Source: Owenia fusiformis (taxonomy: Eukaryota; Annelida; Polychaeta; Sabellida; Oweniidae). From it: a DNA stretch of 64,000 nt. The notes below the pieces were generated by a model. The model saw only the letters and a list, made by a program, of their open reading frames with translations. It ran no database searches and was not told the origin of the DNA. How positions within the stretch are numbered: position 1 is the stretch's first letter; each line of letters starts with the position of its first letter. Both the position numbers and the translations under genes were made by a program. Location: contig CAIIXF020000012.1 of NCBI GenBank assembly GCA_903813345.2, positions 2,769,318-2,833,317 of the forward strand, written 5' to 3'. Shown one piece after another: positions 26,001-36,300 of the stretch.

Positions 26001-28207
26001 TTCTCTTGTTTATTTATTTGAAAGTTCCTTAGCTATTTTTGGATGTTCATCTATTTGTAAATGATTTATTCTATTTGCAGGGTAAAAGGGAGTGATGGGG
26101 AAGAAAACTGGATACTTGCAGAGATTGTACAGTTTAATGGTGTAGCTAATAAATATGATGTAGATGATATAGATGCAGAAGAGGGCAAAGAGTGAGTATA
26201 TACGGCCCATAATGCAACAGTATATCCCATGATGCAAAGTACTGATGATATTATATGTAGTATGCTTTGTGATTTCTTTTGAATGATAACCCTGCTCATA
26301 TAAATTTACTGATGATAACAGTTTAAATTAAAATTATGATTGTAAAATACTTACTCAAAGTTATTGCTATTTCACGAGACACACATTGAGTAAGAGGCGG
26401 ATAGTCCCCTTTACCAGTATGGAAAGCTAGAATATAACTGTAACATATAGTAATTGTTGTTTCAGGAGACACACATTGAGTAAGAGGCGGATAGTCCCCT
26501 TACCAGTATGGAAAGCTAGAATATAATTGTAACATATAGTAATTGTTGTTTCAGGAGACACACATTGAGTAAGAGGCGGATAGTCCCCTTACCAGTATGG
26601 AAAGCTAGAATATAACTGTAACATATAGTAATTGTTGTTTCAGGAGACACACATTGAGTAAGAGGCGGATAGTCCCCTTTACCAGTATGGAAAGCTAGAA
26701 TATAACTGTAACATATAGTAATTGTTGTTTCAGGAGACACACATTGAGTAAGAGGCGGATAGTCCCCTTACCAGTATGGAAAGCTAGAATATAATTGTAA
26801 CATATAGTAATTGTTGTTTCAGGAGACACACATTGAGTAAGAGGCGGATAGTTCCTTTACCAGTATGGAAAGCTAGTATTTAACTGTAACATATAGTAAT
26901 TGTTGTTTCAGGAGACACACATTGAGTAAGAGGAGGATAGTCCCCTTACCAGTATGGAAAGCTAGAATATAACTGTAACATATAGTAATTGTTGTTTCAG
27001 GAGACACACATTGAGTAAGAGGCGGATAGTTCCTTTACCAGTATGGAAAGCTAGAATATAACTGTAACATATAGTAATTGTTGTTTCAGGAGACACACAT
27101 TGAGTAAGAGGCGGATAGTCCCTTTACCAGTATGGAAAGCTAGAATATAACTGTAACATATAGTAATTGTTGTTTCAGGAGACACACATTGAGTAAGAGG
27201 CGGATAGTCCCTTTACCAGTATGGAAAGCTAGAATATAACTGTAACATATAGTAATTGTTGTTTCAGGAGACACACATTGAGTAAAAGGCGGATAGTTCA
27301 TTTACCAGTATGGAAAGCTAGTATTTAACTGTAACATATAGTAATTGTTGTTTCAGGAGACACACATTGAGTAAGAGGCGGATAGTTCCTTTACCAGTAT
27401 GGAAAGCCAACCCAGAAACAGACCCGGATGCCTTGTTTCAGAAAGGAGCTGTAAGTCAAGTTTTAAGTTGAGGGGTGTTCAAAAAGTCTTATTGATTCTG
27501 ATTGCATCAAATTTTATGTTAAAGGAGGGTTATCCAAAAGTCTTATGAATATTACATTAATTATTTCCTCTGATTTCATCAAATTTTATATGATGGTTGT
27601 CCAAAAAGTCTCATAAATATTAAAGTAATTATTTGCTCTGATTCAATCGTTTAATTTTTTGACCTCATATTTCCTCTCAATGATCTTCAAAAAATTGTTT
27701 GATTTCTACAATAGTCGTTCACTTTATACAGCTGGTTCTATTTGTTTCAGCTTGTTTTGGCACTATACCCACAGACCACATGCTTCTATCGTGCTCTTAT
27801 ACATGAGATACCCAAAAGAGTGAGTAGCTTTAAACTGAATAATAACTTGATTTTGATTGGCCAGAAAGCAATCAGTAGTTTTGAATACCCAGATTGATCA
27901 GCAGTCTCAGTAGTCAAACAAGGATTCTCCAATAAAAAATCAAACCCACAATATTTAATTTTTACCCAGATTGCTCTCTGATGTTTATTGCAGTTTCTTA
28001 CAATATAAATATGTTTTTCAAATATCTCATGGTGTATGTAAATCATGTTAAATGAGAAGTATTTAATCTTGTATGTATTTATATTTCCAGCCCCAAGATG
28101 ACTATTCAGTGTTGTTTGAAGACACAACATACCCTGAAGGATATAGTCCTCCGCTTAACGTTGCTCAACGATATGTCATTTGGTGCAAAGATGACAAGAA
28201 GAAATAG
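23095..28207 (+). CDS. SGF29: SGF29 (CCDC101), tandem-Tudor subunit of SAGA/ATAC complexes
   Basis: Nine exons: 23095-23161, 23505-23692, 23958-24051, 24425-24556, 25717-25897, 26081-26191, 27357-27450, 27751-27819 and 28091-28207. They give 350 residues with every phase matching. The N-terminal helical part (ELHQLVFQV, THERMQQEA, LRGLYNTAMQDAEAEAELL, ALDKIAEIKAV) matches the coiled-coil region. The C-terminal half is the double Tudor domain that reads H3K4me2/3 (MRRGVLMSMLQQ, LTLPLWIGKPGE, NKYDVDDID, RHTLSKRRIVPLPVW, LALYPQTTCFYRALI, DDYSVLFED), closely following human SGF29. Acidic VDDID and aromatic Y/F residues of the histone pocket are present. A Ser-rich N-terminal extension of about 60 residues is longer than in human; the alternative start MDKESK at 23519 would shorten it. 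Exon 7 is preceded by an acceptor array. Confidence 0.95.
24607..24747. repeat. Inverted-repeat MITE in SGF29 intron 4
   Basis: The ends GGGGGTCATTAACAGAAACT (24607 on) and AGTTTCTGTTAATGGCCCCC (ending about 24746) are inverted complements. Inner arms around AAGTTAAGAATTCAT extend the match. At about 140 bp it has no coding capacity; the superfamily is not determined. Confidence 0.65.
26376..27405 (+). repeat. 12-copy, 89-90-bp tandem array of the SGF29 exon 7 splice acceptor
   Basis: Unit starts (first exon base after AG) are 26376, 26466, 26555, 26644, 26734, 26823, 26912, 27001, 27090, 27179, 27268 and 27357. Each unit has the intron end TAATTGTTGTTTCAG followed by about 50 bases of exon 7 (GAGACACACATTGAGTAAG...). 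Only the copy at 27357 continues into the rest of exon 7. The first copy has lost its AG (CAC). In decoy copies the exon frame runs into GCT AGA ATA TAA, so use of any of them would end translation after about 20 codons unless further splicing intervened. Confidence 0.95.
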
Positions 28208-28249
28208 TTCCGGAAGAATGAGTGCAATTATTCAATACATCATACATAA

Positions 28250-28500
28250 GTTCATTCAAGGTCAACAATGACCTTATTTCATTCAAGGTCAACAATGACC
28301 TTATTTCATTCAAGGTCAACAATGACCTTATTTCATTCAAGGTCAACAATGACCTTATTTCATTCAAGGTCAACAATGACCTTATTTTATTTAAGGTCAA
28401 CAATGACCTTATTTCATTCAAGGTCAATGAATGATGACCTTATTTCATTCAAGGTCAACAATGACCTTATTTCATTTAAGGTCAACAATGACATCATTTA
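28250..28500 (+). repeat. 27-bp minisatellite of AGGTCA palindromes after the SGF29 stop
   Basis: Nine units of a 27-bp repeat start about 45 bp after the SGF29 stop codon, so they probably lie in its 3' UTR. Most units contain AAGGTCA-ACAA-TGACCTT, an inverted pair of nuclear-receptor half-sites with a 4-base spacer. As RNA each could fold into a 7-bp hairpin with a tetraloop. One unit has a longer spacer (ATGAATGA). Confidence 0.9.
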
Positions 28501-29782
28501 TATCATATTCAATACAATGTTATCATTTGTATAATATCATCCAACATGTACTCCATATGAAAAATCATGTTAATATTTCACATGGTCTTGTTTGTAAGAA
28601 TGCAAAATGGAATATAGTCTGAAACACGGCCATGATGAATGAAATCAATTGAAATGAAACACACATCATATATTGTACATAGAATTACACATGTTATATG
28701 ACAAACGATGCTTTTGTTCAGAGAGAAAACAGGAATAATTTTGGAAAAATGGCCCATAGAAACTAATTGTCTGTTATGCAGGTTTTTTGTGTACCTTGCA
28801 ATCCGAAACCTTTCTGGTCAGACCAGTGTTTCTTTCTTTTTGAGGACTAATTGATCATTTAATTTAAGTATTCCACATATTGAGAGTATTTTAGGATTAA
28901 GTACTGGTTTTTGCTTTAAAATTGTTTATACAAAACATACAATCAACATGTAGGTGCCTAGAACACTCAAGAGATTGTATCAGATTATTACCAAATCATG
29001 TTATCCATCAAACCACTTGTTGAAATCTGAATACCAATACCATATTGCACATTGATGAAATGTGACATTTTCTGTTATTGTATTATTGACAATTTGCATC
29101 CCGGACCATCTATCTATATATCACAACCTCAGAATGGTGCCCCTCTGGTGTTGTTCTCTCTGAATCAATTCAATGTATATGACCATGTTCAAGCATAAAC
29201 TGAGGTGTAACATTGAAGATAGGTGGCTCTGTATGCTGTATTATAGTGAAACTGTTAAGTATGAAAAATTTCCACTTAAAGTTTGCAGTTTTTTATACTG
29301 TAGTGTACGATGCATAGCAATGCATACAGGGTAGTTACAGAGGACATACATAATACGATTTGTAGCAAGCATGAAATTTATGTCCTCCATAGTAGGGGAG
29401 CCAGGGGTCTCAAAAGTTCTTAGTCCTCTAGTTAAAGACTTATGAAGGTTGGAATGAAAAACCCGACATACTGGCTTTAATTTGGTATATGATTTGTGAG
29501 TTTTTATTAGCTGGGTCATAGGATCAACTTTTTGGTCTCCATGGCTCTTCTATTAAAATAGATCAAATTGAATAATGAAAAAGTCCATCTTATACTATAT
29601 ATCAGTATTAACAGCAGATATAATACCTGCTTTTGGCCAGCTCATATGAGGTTTACATCATTAACTTTACCTAAAGAGGACTATTAATGCTATAATTGTA
29701 ACATTTTCAAAATGCAAGCTCAAAACTGCATGTTGATATTACCAATGGGTCAAGGAATTATCTCAAATTTAGAAAAGAGTCA

Positions 29783-29995
29783 CGTAAAACCTGTAAAGTG
29801 GAACAAAGTCCTGTTACCTGGTAACCATTAATTAATGTAAAATGAACCTCGCTAAGTACCTCCTTGAGTGATTAATGTAAAATGAACCTCCTTAAGTACC
29901 TCCATGAGTAATTAATGTAAAATGAACCACCGTAAGTACCTCCCTGAGGGAGCAGTATTTTAAGGTACATAGGTGTTCCTTATACAGGTTTTACG
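29783..29995. mobile_element. MITE with pogo-like terminal inverted repeats and internal tandem units
   Basis: The left end CGTAAAACCTGTAAAGTGGA and the right end GGTGTTCCTTATACAGGTTT (then TACG) form imperfect inverted repeats related to the element at 30724-30825. Between them are three copies of a unit of about 49 bp (ATTAATGTAAAATGAACC...AAGTACCTCC), about 29826-29945. It is non-coding. Confidence 0.6.
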
Positions 29996-30723
29996 ACATG
30001 AAATCAAGGCTTGCGAATGATTTGTACATATTTGCATTGCATAACCTTAAACCCACACTACTTGTATGTAATTGTTTGCATGTTGGAGATGTAATAGCAT
30101 AATACTAGTATCAGTTTCCTCAAAATATGTAGAAACTAAGACATAGAAGTGAATCTTTAGACAGTGGAATTTAGATATTATTACATCATATATCCAAGTA
30201 GATAATGTGTCATTAATTTTTCATTAAATGAATGTTTATGAAGTTGAAGTCTTGTTGATAGTTTGTCTAATGTCTAGCCTTATGTTTTGCATATTGAAGA
30301 TTCAACAATTTGACAATGAAATCTTGTGTTTTTTCAAATACATTGTTACGTATATATTATCTTTAGAGAATGGAATTTAGAAAGTACACTTTAGAATCAA
30401 TAGTTATATACATGCGAGTAGATGATGTTTTTTTTTTCATATATTTATATCAAGTCAGCATATAAATGTTCATTATTGAGTAATATTAGTCTAATGTCCT
30501 CAAAGCTAATGATATATTAAGAGATATGTACAGTATTGTAGTTAATTCTCAAAGAAATGCCCAGTTGGCCATTTTATGAATCATGAGGAAATACTAGATA
30601 TATAGTACTCACTAGAAATAAGTCATTTCATTTAAATGCCCAGGGCCTCATAATGAGAAAATCCAGTAATCACAGACTTACAGCAAAAATGGTTGTTTTG
30701 TTCATTTTTTACAGTTACATGTA

Positions 30724-30825
30724 CAGTGAAACCTGTAAAGTGGAACACCTCTGTAAGTGGAACACCTCACAAGTGGAACACTTTTTAGTGGTACCAAAGG
30801 TGTTCCACTTACACAGGTTTTGCTG
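30724..30825. mobile_element. 102-bp pogo/Tigger-like MITE
   Basis: Terminal inverted repeats are CAGTGAAACCTGTAAAGTGG / CAGCAAAACCTGTGTAAGTG (each continuing AACACC), with TA on both sides (30722-30723 and 30826-30827). A CAGT-AAACCT start and a TA duplication fit pogo/Tigger-type Tc1/mariner elements. It is non-autonomous. Confidence 0.7.
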
Positions 30826-31869
30826 TATTATATTTATTTATTTTAGTTTAATACATATGGTAATGACTAAATGTCCAAAGTTTTGGAATTAATAGAAAGC
30901 GCTGGATTTCATTGAGTGAGTTCATATTTTCTGTAGGGAATTGTCAATCCTGTCCGGACTACTATGTTATGTTATGGACATCAGAAATACCTCAACAATT
31001 AGGAAAGATTAGCTTACCATGACATAAAGAATCAATAAATGAATAAACAATGTATTAAGGTTTGGAAATTATGGATACTTTGATATTATCTACATTAAAT
31101 CTTTTAATCTCTTCAAAGATTTATTTAATTTAAACTTAACTTTACTCAAGTTGAGTAGAAAACTGAATGGAACCCCCAATACGAGCACCCTCAATACTGC
31201 AATAGAAATCATGTGATGAAAATAATATTAAAATGTAAACAGATTTACTGCTAATTTTTTGATGAATTGAATCAAAGTGTAGTATTGTAGTATACAAGGG
31301 AAAACTGTATAGCTGTATTACATGTATGTATAGAGGTGAAGTACTTCTCATTTTGTACTGTTTCTATTTATTCATAATAAATATTTTAAATTAAAAAAAT
31401 ATTACGATTTGTTATTTTATTACGCAAACGTGTGTGGATCCTTAATATGTATGTCATAGCAAATTACTACAGATTGATATTGAAATTGATTGCAACATAT
31501 ACATGTAGGGTTGTATTACCACCTTCATAGACTTTTGATGATAAATACCCGAGCACTGCCCTGACTTGAGCACATGGGGTAAAACCAATTAGTGAACAGA
31601 AGCCCATCCCCTTATGTTATCTACAGGCTACGCTATAAGTGCGGAGAGAAGTTTGAAAAAAGAAAAATAGGGTAAATTAAAAAATTATTTTTGACTAGTT
31701 TTGTTTACATGATTCTCCTGGCAAGCCTAAAACATGAAACAGTTGAAAGAAAAATGTGACTTTTTTCTTATCTCAAACTGGCTTTATCGGTCAAATAATG
31801 AACCAAACAGGAGACGTTGCTCAAATAAAAAAGTAAACATGTTTTTAAGGTTGGATTATAAAATCACAA

Positions 31870-32066
31870 AAATATTTTTTTCTTTTTACAACCATTATTT
31901 TACCAAACAGGACGTTTCGGATCCTGTCTGGATCCTTTTCAACTGTATAAGAACATTTATGGTAGCGCTTCAGTTCAGTTTTTATACAGTTGAAAAAGGA
32001 TCCAGACAGGATCCGAAACGTCCTGTTTAGTAAAATAAAGGTTGTGAAAAGAAAAAAATATTTTTT
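31870..32066. repeat. Long foldback (hairpin) element
   Basis: Arms of about 82 bp (31870-31951 and 31981-32066) are nearly perfect inverted complements around a loop of about 30 bases that includes GGTAGCGCTTCAG. The arms contain nested GGATCC motifs (GGATCCTGTCTGGATCC). No ORF is present. It is probably a foldback MITE. Confidence 0.75.
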
Positions 32067-32476
32067 GTAAAAAAGTATTGAGATCTCTTGAGAAAGACAC
32101 TGCGCTTTTACCATGCCCTATTAACTTCATAACCTGCTAAACTGGCAACCGTTAAGGCTGCCCAAGGTGGTCATCTCACCTCTAAGTTTTTATAAAATAT
32201 GTCTTATTTCCTATAATGCATCTTCATTTTTTCACACTTTAACAACAATTAAATGCATATTCCAATGGTATATAATATGCGTGTGTACTTATGCTGTGGA
32301 TGGGGGGGGGGCTCAACTCTATTTGACACACCGTGTACCAATATTACATGAGTCAAAACATTTAATTACATAATTAACTTTTATTCAACTTTACACAATG
32401 TGAATTGGTGGATATGTATAATATATACAATGTACATACATTTATATAAATCAATTAATTTTACTACAACCCCTTT

Positions 32477-32896
32477 ACATATCTTCATATTAACACAAAT
32501 AATAGTAGCTTTCTATCGTATTGCATAATACTGTTCATTCTATAATCATGCACTTCTTATACATATCTTCATATTAACACAAATAATAGTAGCTTTCTAT
32601 GGTATTGCATAATACTGTTCATTCTATAATCATGCACTTCTTATACATATCTTCATATTAACACAAATAATAGTAGCTTTCTATGGTATTGCATAATACT
32701 GTTCATTCTATAATCATGCACTTCTTAAACATATCTTCATATTAACACAAATAATAGTAGCTTTCTATGGTATTGCATAATATTGTTCATTCTATAATCA
32801 TGCACTTCTTATACATATCTTCATATTAACACAAATAATAGTAGCTTTCTATGGTATTGCATAATACTGTTCATTCTATAATCATGCACTTCTTAT
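32477..32896. repeat. 5 x 84-bp tandem repeat
   Basis: Copies begin (ACATATCTTCATATTAACAC) at 32477, 32561, 32645, 32729 and 32813 and differ by only a few bases, indicating recent amplification. They lie downstream of the ACADS stop and contain no exon sequence. Confidence 0.92.
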
Positions 32897-33378
32897 TAGT
32901 GAATAATTTTAAAATAATTTTGAATATTTTAAAATAATTTTAATTTTATAATAATTTTCCCTCTTATATTTTTAAATTGCATATTATCAAGACTACTAGT
33001 ATTCTACAAGATTCCCTGAATTAATTGTAGGGTCAATAGTCACAGTAAGGGATCATGACCAGATATTGGTAAAATGACATTACTTTTATTATGGTTTTAC
33101 CCTCCCCCATATAACTTAATTTGTACACTGATAAAATTGTAATATACCCAAAAAACCCACTGAAATTAACTATGTTTACTTACACAATTTGGCAGTTGGA
33201 CACCACCAAATTTCAAGTACTTTTGCTTTATTTGATCAGAATAGGAAGCATGAATTTAAGGCACAATCAAAAAGTTTGGAATTGTATTATTGTGTCCATC
33301 CTCTATATCTCATTTACTTCATCCGAATCACATGTCTTTAATTTAAATAGGCATAAATCTTAATTATAAAATCTATTT

Positions 33379-36300
33379 TCATCTCGCAGTTATGCCATAT
33401 TCTTTTAAAATCCCTTGAGCAATAACCAGTCTATGCACTTCACTGGTGCCCTCATATATTTCAGTGATCCTTGCGTCTCGATAATGTCGTTCTGCAGGCA
33501 TATCTGTGACGTATCCCATTCCTCCAAGGACTTGCATAGACTGATGGGCAACATAGGTGGCTGCTTCAGAGGCTGCTAATTTGCCCATGGCAGCTTCCTG
33601 GAAAGTCAAGATGAAATCATGTAGATTTATGTATATTGTACACCCCCTCCATAAGTTGAGCAATCAGGAGTCCCATTCTGAATTGCGTGTTAAGGACTGT
33701 TTGGTATCTAATAACAATGCTTTAACATGAAAATGTCACTACAGGGTGTCCCAGAACTAATGAGAATTTTTTGAGGGAGATATAAGGCATGGGTGATTTT
33801 TCTTCAGATTTGGTACACTTATTAAACACACTTTGAGAAATAACTGACATGAATTTCAGGCACATATCTTTTATATTTCCAAATTTATTGACATTATGTA
33901 CCTGCCACATGTTACAGATGCCGAATGCCAACTGCAAACAACGTTCACAAAAAAGTTGTCAAGTATTTTACCACTTCTGGAGGTGACATAAAAATCATCA
34001 AAGTCATACATTTTTTGTAGTATTGTAATAAAGGAACAAAACAAAGATAATTAACAGGCAGTATCAAGCTAGCAAAATGAGGCTTCCAGTTGCTAAGCTT
34101 ATGGAGGGGAGTGTAGATCATTAACAGACTTAGTTTTCAAAAACATATTCGTACAAATATTGTCCTAAATTGTGACGTGACTATAGTTGGTTTTAAGTCA
34201 CCCAGAGGAAGAACTCTAAATTGAACAATTATTAGTCTCCTCAGGAGTTTTAAAGAGAACTTACCTTTGAATATTCTTTGCCAGCATCTTTGAGTAAAGC
34301 AGACTTCCAGACTAATAACCTAGCTGCTTCTAACCTCATTGTCATATCGGCAAGCTTGAACTAAAAATAGGATATTCATTCAATATTGAAGATAGACAAG
34401 CAATCTAGCTGTCTCTACCTTATGGTTATACAGGGTTTGTACACCTTTTTCAAAATGAAATTCCCTGACATTTCCAGGCAAAAAAGAAATTTCCAGATCT
34501 TGTTTTGCTTACACGGCCTCAAACAACTGTGTTATTTAAAAGACAAGACTTATTATAAAACATTTTGGGTTTCTCCTAATGACTTATCATTACTTCTGCA
34601 GGTCGTCTTATTCCTGATACATTATATTTTTAATTTTACATTGCATAAGGCCAAAGGTAAGCATACATGAACGGGGGCATAGTCAGCAAATGTCAAAGGG
34701 GTGCATCACTGCGAGCAAAGGAAACCCAAAAGGGGGGTAAGGGGGTTCACCCCCAACATGTTTTTAAACTTAACCATTGTATATGGTGCATTCAAGCATT
34801 CTAAGCATTTCAAAATATAATTTGTTAATGTTTTGTAATGAATCCAAATGACAACTGAAAATCTATCCCTTTTAAAGGAATGAGTAATTCCTCTTCGATA
34901 AAGTGGAAAACATTATTTCCCATGTTATTTTCCCAAAGGGAAAACTCCTGCAATCCATTGCTTTCAGCTAATTTTGGTCACCCATAATGGATATACATGT
35001 ATTTATACCCCTGAAGTAATTACTTATTCCTTATTTTCTTGGTGCATATTTTCTTACCTGTATGGCTTGGAACTTTGCAATAGGTCTGCCAAATGCTTCA
35101 CGTTTCCCTGCATAGTCAACTGCACATTCAAGGGCAGCCTGGAATATAAATATACCTAATCAGGTTGGAGTCATAATAAGTTTAGCATAATTTTGTTTCA
35201 TTAATAAGACTTGAGGGATGTATTGTTAAATTTTATTCTCGCACATCTTCGTGTTGTTGAATCCCTTGTTTTTGCAGTCTGAAATTACTTTTACGCTTGC
35301 CAGTAATTTCATATACATGCATATACTTGGCTAATTAGAGCAAATTAAAAAGATAAGGCTTCTTTCCTGTGTAAGTTAATTATTTTAAATACTCCATCAT
35401 ACCTGTGCTATTCCAAGAGCCTGGGCTGCTATACCAATCCTACCAGCATCTAAAGTCATCTAAAAATAATAAAAAAATTCCTAGTTGTTATGTAGATCTA
35501 TTCCCTTATATGGCTGGATTAGTTTATGTTAGCTTTACTAGTGTTGCCCCTTGTGTTTTTTCTACTTGATGATGCTGATTTTTATCCAAAGGAGGTTTTC
35601 TATTTAATCACTCACCATGGCAATTTTAAATCCTTCTCCTTCTTTCCCGAGGAGGTTCTCTTTTGGTATTTTACAGTCTTCAAATATAAGGTTAACAGTC
35701 GAGGTACATCGGATTCCTAGTTTGTCTTCTTTCTTGCCGAGGGTTAATCCTTCAGTGGGTTTAGGGACAAGTAGGGCGCTGATACCTTTATGCTTTTTGC
35801 TTTTGTCTGTTGTTGCAAACACCTATAAAACATGAATGATTAACACCTCAAAATATGTGTCTGTATAATTGACACACATAATGACAGGCCAATGTATCCA
35901 CTTGATATTACACCTGAGTGAACATTTCCATAAAGGTAAACATGAAAATAATTTCTAGGTTATTTCAAAACTCAAACATCACTGTCATCTCAACTAATGC
36001 AGTGTTCTCAAAAGGATTTTTCTCATGCAAAATTCTCATTTTCACAATACACACCAAAATTGGTCAAAATATCCCTTTCCATGATTTTTTCATTTTCTAG
36101 TGGGTGCAAATGGATTTTCAGGTGGGTGCAAGCCTGTTTTTAAGTTGGATGCTGGATCAACTTGCCTTAATGCTGGGGAGATCACTGCTACTTCATTAGT
36201 ATTTGGTTGACTGATTAAGTATAAAGGTACAAGGTAAAGTGTTGTAGTTAGGTGATTAAGTATAAAGGTACAAGGTAAATTGTTGTAGTTAGGGGATTAA

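Larger units (their letters stand above)
28501..33378. other. Gene-poor intergenic region between SGF29 and ACADS 3' ends
   Basis: I find no exon with family similarity here. It holds at least two pogo-like MITEs, a long foldback and a 5 x 84-bp minisatellite (listed separately). The rest is AT-rich and without visible structure. Confidence 0.55.

Noticed and set aside
26376-27405. CRISPR-like direct repeat array
   Set aside because: Units are contiguous near-identical repeats without variable spacers, in an animal gene; each contains exon sequence.
28176-28622. Repetitive peptides (for example LTLNEIRSL repeats) on both strands
   Set aside because: They are translations of the 27-bp minisatellite after the SGF29 stop; every frame is repetitive because the period is a multiple of three.
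31900-32030. Hammerhead-ribozyme-like GAAAC..GTC in the foldback arms
   Set aside because: The conserved CUGANGA core is absent nearby, so a hammerhead fold cannot be drawn.
33722-33937. 71-codon minus-strand frame in ACADS intron 9
   Set aside because: It lies in a possible mariner-end remnant, has no domain and no splice phase with neighbouring exons.
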